A model generated the notes under the pieces. It worked only from the letters and a program-made list of their open reading frames with translations. It searched no databases and was not told where the DNA came from. Of a stretch of DNA of 64,000 nucleotides, positions 11,710 to 23,653 are shown one piece after another. Each line of letters opens with the position of its first letter. Within the stretch, counting starts at the first letter, position 1. This DNA is from Mesocentrotus franciscanus (taxonomy: Eukaryota > Echinodermata > Echinoidea > Camarodonta > Strongylocentrotidae). A program made the position numbers and the translations under genes. The stretch spans positions 17,457,980 to 17,521,979 of the forward strand of contig CP137685.1 of the NCBI GenBank assembly GCA_037976565.1, written 5' to 3'.

Positions 11710-12406
11710 CTTTCGTAAAAACGATAAATTAAATATAACTTTATATAAGCATATAAAACATTGAGTCTTCTTGGCTTTGTACAATACGATAGGATTGTTC
11801 CATACTGACAAATGCCACTCATAGAACAATCATGCGTCATACCTAATTCTCTGTAAAGGCAACGAGGCAATGTTGTCTGCTTAATCATTTATCGGATATT
11901 TTCTGCATTTAGCCCATATCAATATGCTTCTATAAGGGCCAATGATTATTGATTGGTGGGAGGGCCTATGAACCCAAAATCATTTAGGAATGATAATGAG
12001 TACCGTTATGTAGGTCATTATTATGAAAATTATATAATAATCTCGCTTCCTACGGACATGTATTATGCTTATAAGGAATATAAGTAAGAGCACCTTTGAT
12101 AATCGGTTAAGAATTAGATCGTTCATTTTCTTACATATAATGCATTCGTAGAGATAAACTTGCACATTAGAAGTCGTATTTTCAACGAATTCAAATCAAA
12201 CTACGGTTATGTCTTTAAAAAAGAGTTAGGATTCATTCGGAATGATCGTCCAATCAATCACAAAAACTCTTTAACACTCATATGATCGCTTCGGTACAGA
12301 GTTGCTATTGACATAACGTTATGATCGATTCGAATCAATCAAACTCCTAACAAGACGGGGACCAGACAGAATAAAGGTATTTAAAGTAATTAAACGATAG
12401 ACCAAC

Positions 12407-12518
12407 CTTTGGGAATGCAGGCACCAAGAAGTCGAATAACATTTGGATGGTTGAGTAGTTTCAGCAGCTCGAGCTCTGTAAGCAAATCATGTAGCTCAGC
12501 AGTGGTGGCAGTATCTCC
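12407..12518 (-). CDS. ret: RET exon 12: helix alphaC region, with one extra base
   Basis: 112 nt between acceptor ATTTGCAG and donor GTTGGT. The first part reads D-T-A-T-T-A-E-L-H-D-L-L, collinear with RET; the rest, in a different frame, reads E-L-E-L-L-K-L-L-N-H-P-N-V-I-R-L-L-G-A-C. One T too many in CTTTACAG at 12476-12483 separates them; with 111 nt all phases agree, and the missing codon is Thr before the conserved alphaC glutamate. The same spot resembles a splice acceptor (TTTGCTTTACAG); using it gives a 69-nt exon that keeps frame but deletes the alphaC segment. Confidence 0.88.
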
Positions 12519-13206
12519 TGCAAATGTCACAGTGACAGCATAAGCATAAACAAATAACCCAATCAAAGTAAGACTCTGGAATGATATTAACCCTGCTTAT
12601 TTGCCGGCTGGCTGATTCGCCGCTAAATATTTTCTCACGAATTAAGCCCTTCCTTCGCCCCCCCCCCCTTGCCGCCGGCTGGATCCGCCCCTGGTTTAAG
12701 GAAACCTCCTCATTGAGTGATACAAAATGGATAGCGTTTATTTGGGGTGTTATCTTCTTTTTCATGAAAGGCTGCTGTCAATTTCTTTGATATTTATCAT
12801 CATATGTGCTCTTTCTCGTCTCCACTTTGCTCTGTACATACATTTTAATGAACTTTCATTTTCTTGGTTATTGATGACGGATTATATTTTATCCCAGTCA
12901 GGAGTTGTATATAGTTGCAATAATTGTATAGGGTGCATGTATGATTGAGCATTTTCTTGAGAAAAAAAAATATTTTTTTCTGAATGATTAGTTTAATGCA
13001 AATGGGAGGGGAATTCGCAACATACGTCGCAGAGTTGCCAATTTATGTTTGATTGATCAGAACTTGATCCGATTTTGCTCAAACTTTCCAAACTTTCACT
13101 GATCAATTTTTCACATTTTCTTATTTTGTGAAAACTAACTAAATATTAGGTTTGACTTCCCCTTTAATTTCTTGAGAGCATTATTTTGTTCAAAGCATTA
13201 TCTTAC

Positions 13207-13354
13207 TTTTTAGCATCTTCACAGCCACCGTAGTGTAACCCGTATGTCCTCGTATACTAAGGGCTTGAGCCCGGACAACTCGGCCGAAGTGCCCCTCGCC
13301 AAGCTCATCCTCGAACAATAGCTTGTCTAAAGGAAACTCCCATTTTGAGTCCTG
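13207..13354 (-). CDS. ret: RET exon 11: kinase glycine loop and catalytic lysine
   Basis: 148 nt, the same length I recall for human exon 12. Acceptor GATTGCAG, donor GTAAGA, phase 0 in and phase 1 out. Encodes K-W-E-F-P, then the ATP loop G-E-G-H-F-G-R-V, then G-Y-T-T-V-A-V-K-M-L-K with the strand-3 lysine that contacts ATP phosphates. K-W-E-F-P and G-Y-T-T-V-A-V-K-M-L are RET hallmarks. Intact. Confidence 0.96.
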
Positions 13355-13469
13355 CTGCAATCAGAAAAATAAATAAATAAGAAAAATAGAAGAACAAAGA
13401 ATGAGGATTAAAGACACCTTAAAAACAAAAAAAATATATCGAAGCTAAACACATCAACATGATAAACAC

Positions 13470-13740
13470 AAGTTGGCTCAGTCAATAAAGCATCTGCCTG
13501 TCGAGCCAAAGATCGTGGGTTCGAATCCAAACCAGGTGGATGACTGATACCTATGTTGTTTGTTTAACGTACCCCTCCTGTTTCATAGACGCGGGGTATG
13601 TTACAGTGGAAAACACTGGTGTAGTGGTCCACCTGCACAACCCCTATCAATTATATTATCTCGGGAGAGACCCGATAGACACAGTTATTCAGTTGGCTTT
13701 TTCCCCTTCCAAGGCCCAGGTGACGCCAAATTCTTCATAA
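13470..13740 (+). mobile_element. tRNA-derived SINE
   Basis: A near-consensus A box (TGGCTCAGTCA, 13474-13484) and a perfect B box (GGTTCGAATCC, 13518-13528) with tRNA-like spacing, followed by unrelated sequence. It lies between RET exons 10 and 11, opposite in direction to the gene. Cloverleaf pairing is incomplete, so this is a SINE head and not a tRNA gene. Confidence 0.65.
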
Positions 13741-14003
13741 TAGCGATACATTTGTTTTCCGATTACCTTCATTTTTCCATATTTATATCGTATCCCCTTA
13801 TGTAGGTAATAAGCTTCTGGGTTTTTAATTTGACACAAATAATTCAAATCAAGTGCCGTTCCCTTTGCTTGTTATTCGTAATTTAAACATTTTAAATGTA
13901 TTCATTTTTTTTTCTACCGTCGTTTTATCTTATTGTCACCGGCATTTTCTAGTTATATTTCCTGAATGTATAAATGAAACACCCTATAACCCTACAAACG
14001 TAC

Positions 14004-14271
14004 TTCAAATCGGCCTCTGAATCCAAACGACCTTCCCGACGTCATTTCGTCCGCATATTCTGCCAGCACCATGCTTGCCCGAGTCGTGTTTGGTGCATCG
14101 ATGGGAGGCTTAAAGATGCTGGAAGTGTACGCCCGACGTTGGTGGCGCCTCGCCCGTCTCTTGCGCAGCGCCAAAATGATCGTGATGAGAGCAGTGATGA
14201 ACACCCTGCACAAACCCCCAGGTAGCACTCTGGTCCGCAGAGTTCGTCCCCTGGATCCTCCTGTATTTGAA
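14004..14271 (-). CDS. ret: RET exon 10: membrane helix and juxtamembrane region, with frame break
   Basis: 268 nt, acceptor GGAGCCAG, donor GTACGT. The frame set by exon 9 gives E-D-P-G-D-E-L-C-G-P-E-C, the C-x3-C pair at the RET membrane boundary (the human pair includes the hotspot Cys634), then Y-L-G-V-C-A-G. From there the continuation is in another frame: V-F-I-T-A-L-I-T-I-I-L-A-L followed by basic R-K-R-R-A-R-R. Together they make a 20-residue membrane helix with a stop-transfer sequence, if one base is restored near the G runs at 14204-14220. The second frame continues through K-P-P-I to the junction with exon 11. A 269-nt exon would satisfy both phases. Confidence 0.85.
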
Positions 14272-15160
14272 CTGGCTCCTTCGTAGTAGTAACTGCTGAA
14301 GAAATTATATCAGTGTATTAACTCATATCCTGCCATAAGGCTGCATGCACACTACCGTTATAGTGCTTTGTACATGCGATCGAGCCATTGCTTCGCTGCT
14401 TTGTGCGTGCTTGCACGCATTCGTAATAGCAGTTATTGTTCATGCTCATTGTACTGTGCTGTGTGTTTCGCACGCGCTATCCATAGAACCATCGCGTTAA
14501 TCAGATTATCTCAAAATAAACTTGCCACGGAGGGATTTTGGGCTTGGAGATTGGAGATTAGCCCTGTGGCATGATAAGAGAATACAGGTTTTCCCGTCCA
14601 TTTTTAACACTTTAAAAACAAATCAATAACATTCATTTTGCATTCAATTTCGTCCTGAAACTTCGTTATCTGGCACATTTCATAGTCAGTTCGTCTCTGC
14701 ATATTCATTTAAGAATTTTTCCCATCAATTTCATTATTTTGCATCCAAGTGCAATTAGATGAATCAATTTCGTCATTTCGAAATTGATTTCCTCAAAGCC
14801 TAATTCAAATTCGTCACTCGTCTATTTGTAATATTTGTTACGCTTTCTCTTTTCATTTCTTCCTGAATTTTAAATTGTGTTTTTTTTTTTGAATAGTGTA
14901 AATCTATGAATATTCATTTTCATCCCCTTAGATTCATGCAATCCAGTTTTTTTATCTCTTTGTTTCACATTCTTCATTCTGGCAGTGCATCGATTCTTCC
15001 AGCTTTGATCATGTTGATTATATGAACGAGCAAAAATACAAATTAATCATTTTATCAATGACGTATAGTGTGGATACAATGCCACCAATAAAATCAATGG
15101 AATATAAATGTTAGGATTTTCCGTCAATTTTGACTTTTTTCTTCATTCCATTTCATTAAT

Positions 15161-16430
15161 GTGCACTACAATTTCGTCCTGAGAATCCTGCAACGAGCAA
15201 ATGTCAAAGTTAATTTAGTCATTTGTCCTTCAAGTTGGCTAAAAGGCAATCGATTTCAAAACTTATCCATTCAATTTCTTCAGACTTCATTCTTTGACAA
15301 ATCGATCTCACCCGACGGTCAACTAGAGAATGTAATGATCAAATTAGTCCTTGAGCAATCAATTTCAAGATAGTTTTATTCAAATTCGTCGGATAAACAG
15401 GATATTGAGCTAACCGTACAGATGGTTAGGCATACACATTTTTTATGAGTTATTTACGCCTTCATATTTTATGAACAAAATATATGGAAAAAAATTTAAT
15501 AAGACTTTATTTCGCAGGTGTAGGTAGAACTAAATACAGTTGTCCTCTTATGACCTTTTTGTCGAATTTCAATGTGAGAAATCAAATGAAATTTCCAAGA
15601 GACAACAAGGACAATATAGATCATTATTCTCAATTATTCTTTTTCCATAAACCATGTTTTTTCTCTCATGAAAAGTATCTTATTTGTGGGAATTCAGTTA
15701 AGTGGTGGCTTGGTGTCCACAATACATATCTTTAATTCGTAGTGTTAATCATTTATATTTTTCAAGGCAAGACTGGGAATGAACATAATCAAAACTGGAA
15801 CAATCAATGAATAGCCAAAAAGAAGAACAAACGACAGAGTGATAAAGAACTCTATCGAATTATTCTGATGGAGGTAAAGATTATTCATAGACCCACGCAT
15901 CTATGCGCCGTTAACATAATTGGCTATGTAAAAGTGGAAGGACACAGCGTAACAAATATCCATACAGCAAACGAACGCGTCACGAATTTGAATGGCGCTT
16001 TCACGAAATTGATTCGTGCACTGGTACGTCGGCAGCTGGGGATGACGAACTTGATTTGACTTTGACTGAATGGAGATGTGCAAGATCACAAAAGTTTCGG
16101 AACGAAATAGATTTATTTGTTTTGGTCAATGAACGAGAAAACCTTTTTTACGCGAAAAAAATTAATCCATCTTTTAATTTCTCTTTTCTTTTTAAGGAGA
16201 GGTTTAAATTCAAGACTTTGGGACGAGTTGGATTAAAACTCTTGTGAAAATTGATTGCACAAAGAAAATTTTGATCATAACATTCTGCAGTGGACCGCCA
16301 GCTGATCCCAATTTGAATGAATCGACAAGTGTTGAAATTGACTGACCATTATCCAACTGGAATGAAAAATGAGCGAATTAACTTTGACAGTGACACGATC
16401 CCGGATTATCTGGACGAAATTATAGTGCAC
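15161..16430. mobile_element. Degenerate foldback element in RET intron 9
   Basis: Left arm 15161-15375 (starting GTGCACTACAATTTCGTCC) is a diverged inverted copy of 16225-16430 (complement starts GTGCACTATAATTTCGTCC). About 850 bp separates the arms. Related TTTCGTC-containing words spread from 14640 to 15400, which suggests older copies. Confidence 0.55.
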
Positions 16431-16844
16431 TAGACCACCAGCAAACGAGACCGACAGCCGACTGACAAAGAAGGGAAGTCAGAAAAAGTTCGGTCTCGTG
16501 GGCTGTCAGTTTCGTTTAGCGTCGGTATAATGAACGCTTTCGAAGGTTTCTATAGTAGGCCCATAAGACCGACATTTTTGCTCTAACGAGCATTGAGAAG
16601 GTTCATGAGACCGATATTGATAGATATCCATGCCTTCGATTAAGTATAATTTTCAGTCTCATTTTATAATGTGTTTTTCATTGTTTTTTTTTTTTTTTGG
16701 GGGTTATGACCGTCTATTTTGCTCCTTTAAAACTTTCACTAGAGTTTTGATCACGCGCTCGCCGCTAGTAGTTACCATAGTATAATAGTTTGGTGTATGA
16801 AGTTATTCATAACGTGGTATAACGTGGTATATCTATGATCTTAC

Positions 16845-16973
16845 ATGGAAACCTAATGATTGGGAGTGTAGGTCCTGCTGGCTTGCCAATAGGAGGTGGC
16901 CTTGTGTCAGCTCCCATGCACATGCAACCTCCTCCTGCGTCGCACCAACACGGACCGATGGCTACTTGAATTC
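16845..16973 (-). CDS. ret: RET exon 9: cysteine-rich domain, second part
   Basis: 129 nt, acceptor CTTACCAG, donor GTAAGA, phase 1 in and out. Encodes P-C-W-C and C-M-C, the paired C-x-C motifs that in RET follow the C-P-Q-D-C motif, then a proline-rich stretch (R-P-P-P-I-G-K-P) not seen in the vertebrate proteins I recall. The human equivalent, exon 10, is 120 nt from memory. Confidence 0.87.
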
Positions 16974-17574
16974 CTGGTAAGCTCTTGTTTATTGGTCTAC
17001 GGAAACCGTGTGGACGTACTGAAATTGAACGGGCATGGTTTATTTTATTTTTGTTTACTTTAGACACGATAGGAAAAGGTTAATTTGGAACAAAACGCAC
17101 ATGAAAGTAGATTCCTAATCCCAGACAAATCTGTTTTGTATTTTCATGAACCTCCTCACTCTATATAACCTAATGTAGATCGTTTGAAAGTATATTGTAA
17201 CATGGGGTCAATTGTAAATATTATGAAAATATTTATATGACAATAATTAGCGAATAATAAGAATTTTGAATAGTTACAGACAAGAATCACCATGCAGTTA
17301 TATCAAGAAGACAACAAGGACAAGCATATATGCTACAATGCAGTGAAAATCACTTTACTACGCATTATTTCCTCTTAACGGTAAAATATATACATGTAGT
17401 TTCCTTTATCTACTGCATAATGCGTTCTTAGACAAGTATTTGTATATAGATGCCTACATGGGAAACAAAACGGTACCTTAAAGGAGGCGCATGGACTCCC
17501 TTTCTCTACACATGCAAGGGCCATCATTAAAAAAAGTGAATAATTGTGGTCTTATATAACATCCCAATACTCAC

Positions 17575-17793
17575 TGGTGCAGTCTTGAGGGCATATGTCA
17601 TTCCTATCCTCCATCTCGACGAGATCGCATCTATTGTCCGGACATGTCTTCACATCGGGCGTACAGGTGGCATACAGAGTGGACATGGCCCGATGCATCC
17701 CACCACCCCTCCATGAGCAGTGCCCATGCATTGAACCCACACCACAGTGGGTCAAGCAGTCGGCCCGGTTACGAAGACGGGAGCAACTGTCAA
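17575..17793 (-). CDS. ret: RET exon 8: cysteine-rich domain, first part
   Basis: 219 nt, donor GTGAGT, phase 1 in and out. The strongest extracellular RET signature in the window: G-H-C-S-W-R-G-G then A-T-C-T-P-D-V-K-T-C-P-D, C-D-L-V-E and N-D-I-C-P-Q-D-C, nearly collinear with the vertebrate RET cysteine-rich domain. Nine or more cysteines lie in 73 residues. The acceptor was chosen as CACAAAG at 17794-17795 because it gives the phase left by exon 7; a nearby AG at 17787 would not. It appears to combine what are exons 8 and 9 in human (126 and 111 nt from memory). Confidence 0.93.
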
Positions 17794-18104
17794 CTTTGTG
17801 ACCATGGCCACGTCATCACAGCATTAGAAAATATAGAAAAACATTATTGCTTTAAACAAAAAACGAATGCAGGCCAGATTTTTGTTCATGAGAAATGATA
17901 AAGAAATACAATTTGGTGAGCATTATTAGCATGTGACCAAATCCCAATATTGTTATTTGCATATGGAGCAGTCCGGATTAGATATCCCAGATTACATGAA
18001 AATATATTCCAAAAGGGGAACAAATCTTTGTCTACATTCCCCACTACATTATACACCCCCATATAGGCATATGCATCGCACAATATGTCAGTGGGGGTGC
18101 AATT

Positions 18105-18445
18105 GTTTAAAAATAATAATAAATCTGGATTTATAGTGTGTTTTATACGGAATGCCGTCTTTAAGCGCTTTACAGATACACTGTATAAATATAATCCCGG
18201 TCATCACATTGATTAACACACACAGTGTGCACCATTTCCACTCCCTGGTAAGTATTCTTACCATGATGGTAACCGTTAAGGCCATACGACAATAATTTCT
18301 ATCACAAGGCTTTCGTCATCCTACCAGGTCCAAATTCTCTCCCAGGTATGGAGTGGCGAATACAAATTAATGTCTTGCAAAAGGTCACTAGCGCCGTACC
18401 GGGTATCGAACCCACGGCCTTTGCATTTCCAGTCAAGTGCTTAAA
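18105..18445 (-). mobile_element. tRNA-derived SINE, minus strand, 5'-truncated
   Basis: On the minus strand there is a perfect B box (GGTTCGATACC, complement of 18402-18412) and, 280 bp downstream, the tail TGTAAAGCGCTTAAAGAC with AAT repeats, shared with the SINE at 49.57-49.82 kb. No good A box remains. In RET intron 7. Confidence 0.65.
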
Positions 18446-18750
18446 ACTCTCGATAACGGTTATTATCATTTTTCGTATTATTATTAGTTTTTTTTTTTTT
18501 TTTTAAACTAAGAACCGTACTTTAAAATATCCCCCTTGGCCTAGGAAATAATAATTGCTAAAAACAAGAGTTACTTACCTACCCTACAAGTTTGTAAATC
18601 TGAAATTAGAGAAAAGAGAGAAAGGAAAATTAATCAATAAGAAGGAAACTCTTATACAATCAATGAATCAAGTAAAGGCACTGCAAATGTATATAAACGG
18701 ATATTATTTTATGATGTACTAGATGGAGAAGAAGAAAAAAAAATTAATAC

Positions 18751-18991
18751 CTGTCTTTTCAATGTGTATCGTCAAATTGATGATGATTCCGGCATTAAGA
18801 ACATCTCCAAGAGATCCGCACTCCACATACAGGGTAACAATGCGTGGTGCAATGTTTCTCAATGCAGTTCTGTTTGTGACGTAAACAATGCCCATTGTTT
18901 CTTGCAGCTCAAATATGGAATGCCAATATTCTTCATTGACGAATCGGAGAGGGCGCTTTGAAGTGGAGAGTGAGCTTGACAGGTCCACAAT
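18751..18991 (-). CDS. ret: RET exon 7: cadherin-like domain 4
   Basis: 241 nt, acceptor CGCCATAG, donor GTATTA, phase 0 in and phase 1 out. Contains T-M-G-I-V-Y-V-T-N-R-T-A-L-R, matching RET CLD4, where a similar G-I-L-F-V-N-D-T-x-A-L-R occurs, and ends with a strand I-I-I-N-L-T-I-H-I-E-K-T. From memory human exon 7 is 259 nt with the same position in the protein. Confidence 0.9.
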
Positions 18992-19047
18992 CTATGGCGA
19001 ATTTGATAACAATAACTATAATAATAATTACAGTAATAATTATTATA

Positions 19048-20188
19048 ATGTTGATAATATTAGTAATAATTATCATACTAAACGACTAATAATGATATAA
19101 AAACATTTCAAGATTAGTTCGAGTGAGAAGTTTTGAACGCGCTAGAGATACGCATACTCGCATGTCAGCCGTGCATTATCCCTTTTAGCCGTGGGTTATC
19201 ACTTTTTGATAGGAAACATTTTTTACACGGTAGGCGTAGTAGGAAAAAATGATGCCAGCTCAGGTGGTGATTTGACCAATATTGCATAAATTCTTGAACC
19301 CGTTCCACAGAGCAAAATTCATATATATTTTGTTTTAAGTCATGATATTGACTTATTGACTGCAAAGTTGCAAAACTATTTTTACATAACACAGAAATTA
19401 CTTTGAATATGAGTTCATTTAATTTTAATGGTCGCGTGAATTATATTGAAATTAAATGAAGTAAGTGATCTATTCAATCTTGGCACGAGAATGTATTTTC
19501 ACTTTTACCATAAACCAAGCTAGGTGGAATAATATGATGTCTGCTGTTCATAAAGTATCTTCTTATACATGCATTTTATAAATTAAAATTGTATATGGTT
19601 GAACGTGGCATTTTACAATAATGTTGATAATATTAGTAATAATTATCATACTAAACGAATAATAATGATAATAAAACATTTCAAGATTAGTTCGAGTGAG
19701 AAGTTTTGAACGCGCTAGGGATACGCATACTCGCACCTCAGCCGTGCATTATCCCTTTTAGCCGTGGGTTATCACTTTTTGATAGGAAACATTTTTTACA
19801 CGGTAGGCGTGGTAGGAAAAAAAATGATGCCAGCTCATGTGGACATTTGACCAATATTGCATAAATTCTTGAACCCGTTCCACAGAGCAAAATTCCTTTT
19901 TTTTTTAAGTCATGATATTGGCTTATTGACTGCAAAGTTGCAAAACTATTTTTACATAACACAGAAATTACTTTAAATATGAGTTCATTTAATTTTAATG
20001 GTCCCGTGAATTATATTGAAATTAAATGAAGTAAGTGATCTATTCAATCTTGGCACGAGAATGTATTTTCACTTTAACCATAAACCAAGCTAGGTGGAAT
20101 AATATGATGTCTGTTGTTCATAAAGTATCTTCTTATATATGCATTTTATAAATTAAAATTTCATATGGTTGAACGTGGCATTTTACAG
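19048..20188. repeat. Tandem duplication, two 573-bp copies
   Basis: 19048-19620 and 19621-20188 are direct repeats with a few percent difference; for instance TTCAAGATTAGTTCGAGTGA occurs at 19107 and 19680. The open frames inside are mirror copies of each other and carry no known domain. High similarity points to a recent duplication. Confidence 0.9.
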
Positions 20189-20957
20189 GCTAAAACATGA
20201 AGCCTTTACAGAGCAACTACGTGGTTCGTTGGGGAACAAAATAATTCTGGCAAGATAGGGGTTAACGTGGTGGGTCTAGATAAATATAGGCAGCCGCCAT
20301 TGTTTTTAATTTCTTTCGATTATGAGCAGAGCTAGTAGCATAATTTAATATTCAGCATTTAGGCTCATGAATTAGGAAGTACGTATTTTCACATATAAGG
20401 CCATAGCCAAGGCTTGAGAACTCGTTCACAGACGAAAGTAAGAACAATGTATAGGAATTTAATTTTAAACATAATAATTTTATTTTAAAAATATATTACG
20501 TTGAAAACCAATATACATATTTTGCCATTATTTGTGTTAGTATGTTGTTTTATTTGTTTGTTTTTACCAATTGAAAGATAGCGATGATAAGCTGGATTAA
20601 GATCAGTATTTCAATCTCGTAAGATCAATACAACACTAATTTTTTTCACATGTCTATTTTAAGGTTTGACAGTAAAATCTTAGATGATAAATATTGAAGT
20701 AACTTAACACAACAATTTCATCTAGAAAGGGATTAATAGAAAGTTGTTGAAAAGAATCGAGACTGCAAAGATTTAAAATTATGTGACCTTCACAGACACA
20801 CATGTCATAAATTTCCCGTTGGTCCCCCATCAAATTTGCCTATATCCTTCAGCTCGATACTTAGTGATTACACAGAGGAGAGGATTATCAAAAAGTTGAT
20901 AAATTATGCAACGCCATGAGGCCTAGTCCCTTTTACTCCAGGAAATACCCGATAATT

Positions 20958-21021
20958 GCCTGAGCATGTAGAAGAAGTAGGAGTAGTAAAAGCCGTATAA
21001 TTATCATTTGTATCGGTAGTG

Positions 21022-21074
<53 letters not shown>

Positions 21075-21101
21075 GGTGGTGGTGGTAGTAGTAGTAGTAC
21101 T

Positions 21102-21156
<55 letters not shown>

Positions 21157-21160
21157 AAGC
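20958..21160. repeat. (GTA/GTG)n trinucleotide array
   Basis: About 200 bp of GTA repeats with a GTG core. It creates long low-complexity open frames on the minus strand (Thr, Tyr or Leu runs) which are not genes. Confidence 0.95.
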
Positions 21161-22014
21161 AACATTTCTTGTTGGGTTTGATGACGATGATGATAATGAT
21201 AACGTTGTTATTTGATCTTCGTCGACCAATACTATGTTTATAATTATTATGAAACAGTATAAATACCGTCAGAGTTAATATCATCAATATGAATAGTACA
21301 ATTTTTATCATCATTAGTAATGTCATTATTATTATTGCAAGAGAATTAGTAAGGTGTATATTACCATGATACTTTTATCTTCATTTATTTGCTCACGTAC
21401 ATTTTTGTAGGCTATCCCTCACTTAATGTCTGAAAAATGGTGTCAACATTGCAGTTAAGAAATATATATTTCACAGATATTGACCGGTAGGTTGTGTAGT
21501 ATAACAATGTTTGAACCACAAGGGGCTTATATTTTCCCTCGTGATCATAAATATAACCCCCTTAAAAAAAATATAACCCCCTTCAAAGGTAAAGAAAACA
21601 AAGTTATATTTCACACCATACCAGTAAATATATGTTATATTAGATAGCCTTCACACACTGTGTTACATAACAATCAAGGATAATGAAAGACCATTTGGTC
21701 AATTTAACCATGAGAAATGACCGGGAATGAAAAATGCAAATTGCGATCCTCGGAATTGATATCACGTGATGAGCCGTGAACCAATCACACGTTAGTATTT
21801 GTTAGAGCTATCTAATATATAGTAGAATTTAAATTAAGATAGTAACACATGTATCGTCACAATGAAAAGACTTAAAGTGATTTACGCTCTGACATTCAGA
21901 ACTAAACATCGTTAATGTAAGTGCAAAATGATAAACGAGAAGGCAATGCCATCGGCGAAAATGTCATTTCTATTCATCCCCAGAGTAATCAAATAGTGGC
22001 GTTACAGTTTGCGT

Positions 22015-22431
22015 GTTAAAGGCATTGTTTAACAATGTTACGAGCTTTACAAATCTGAGATGCATGGCCCTACATGTTATCAGTGTCTGTGATATGGTGT
22101 AATATTGAAGCCCTAACAAAATCGCGCTTCAAAATGATCATGAAGTGCTTCAACAAAGTAAAAATCTTTGAATGACCGGTTTTACCATACTCATTTCACC
22201 CCCAATAGACTGTAGTGTTATAAAAAAACCGTTGAGAAAACGGTTTTTGACATTTCGAATTCAATCATAAATATCTTGATAATCAAACATACGATTGGCT
22301 TGTAAAAGTCATGGGATTCATTTCTGACCTAAAGGTTTATAATTATGATTGCAGCATGAGCTAAATCCTGGATTTTGTTTAGAATCAGAGGCAAAGTTAC
22401 CTAATCCCTTTAAAAGGGATATTAAGTCTAC
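22015..22431. repeat. Dispersed repeat, copy 2
   Basis: Direct-orientation relative of 10760-11140. Begins TTAAAGGCATTG and ends CCCTTTAAAAGG, so the ends are short inverted sequences with TTAA, like the MITEs at 7.3 and 9.4 kb. Confidence 0.65.
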
Positions 22432-22846
22432 AAGTAGCTATTCCCAAAGCACAATCACTAGAAGAACTTTATTTTTATGAACCCCTGTAATGTTTTCCCA
22501 AGTAATTCCCTTTCTGAAACCGTGTTTTATACCATGTAACGTCAGACGACCATGTACACCTTTAAAGTCTCTCGTGCCACATTAAAAAAAGAAAACCCTT
22601 TCATACTAGGCTTTGAAGAGAGGCATATATAAATTACACACGCATCACTTGTTTATGGTCATTTTGGGGTTGTATTTCATGGCGATAGTTTGTTGGGGCT
22701 TTCCATAAGAGAGGATCGGCCCTCTGAGAAACGTCACGGGGGATTTACCATCATGATCACTGCATCGTAAAACCGATAAACTTCAAAATTATATTCTCCC
22801 ATATCGTCCACTCTGTATTAAGGGTGTGTGACATAATGGCTCTGCC

Positions 22847-23653
22847 TATGGCGCGCCGTTTGACCAATAATTGAGATAAACAGTGTTTATCGCCGATAAA
22901 CAGTGTTTATCGCCGAAAAACACTGTTTATCGAGCGATAAACACTGTTTATCGAGTGATAAACACTGTTTTTCGAGAGAAACTATGTTTTTCGACTGATA
23001 AACACAGTTTCTCTCGATAAACACTGTTTATCGGCGATAAACACTGTTTTTCGGTGATAAACATTGTTTATCGAGCGATAAACACTGTTTATCAAGAGAA
23101 ACTATGTTTATCGACTGATAAACACAGTTTCTCTCGATAAACAATGTTTATCGCCGAAAACAGTGTTTATCGCCGATAAACACTGTTTATCGAGCGCGCC
23201 GTTTGACCAATAATTCAGATAAACAGTGTTTATCGCCGATAAACACTGTTTATCGAGCGATAAACACTGTTTATCGAGTATGGCGCGCCGTTTGACCAAT
23301 AATTCAGATAAACACTGTTTATCGTCGAAAAACACTGTTTATCGAGTGATAAACACTGTTTATCAAGCGATAAACACTGTTTATCAAGAGAAACTATGTT
23401 TATCGACTGATAAACACAGTTTCTCTCGATAAACAATGTTTATCACCGAAAAACAGTGTTTATCGCCGATAAACAGTGTTTATCGAGAGAAACTGTGTTT
23501 ATCAGTCGAAAAACATAGTTTCTCTCGATAAACAGTGTTTATCACTCGATAAACAGTGTTTATCGCTCGATAAACAGTGTTTTTCGGCGATAAACACTGT
23601 TTTTCGGCGATAAACACTGTTTATCTGAATTATTGGTCAAACGGCGCGCCATA
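22847..23653. mobile_element. 807-bp foldback element made of about 35 near-palindromic units
   Basis: Ends are inverted copies of one sequence (TATGGCGCGCCGTTTGACC at the left, its complement at the right, through the CAATAATT that follows). The element is bordered by a perfect 6-bp direct repeat TCTGCC (22841-22846 and 23654-23659), as expected for a target-site duplication. The inside is about 35 units of roughly 20 bp, each a variant of the palindrome GATAAACACTGTTTATC spaced by CG-containing linkers; variants include AAACTATG and ACAGTTTCTC arms. Two more left-end sequences occur inside (about 23192 and 23279), so the array grew by duplication. Each unit holds forkhead-type cores (ATAAACA/TGTTTAT). 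No coding capacity. In RET intron 6. Confidence 0.9.

Noticed and set aside
20904..21326. 140-codon minus-strand protein with Tyr and Thr runs
   Set aside because: It is read through a GTA/GTG microsatellite and has no other content.
22847..23653. CRISPR-like array
   Set aside because: Units are palindromic with no unique spacers, the context is an animal intron, and the piece has transposon-type ends and a target-site duplication.
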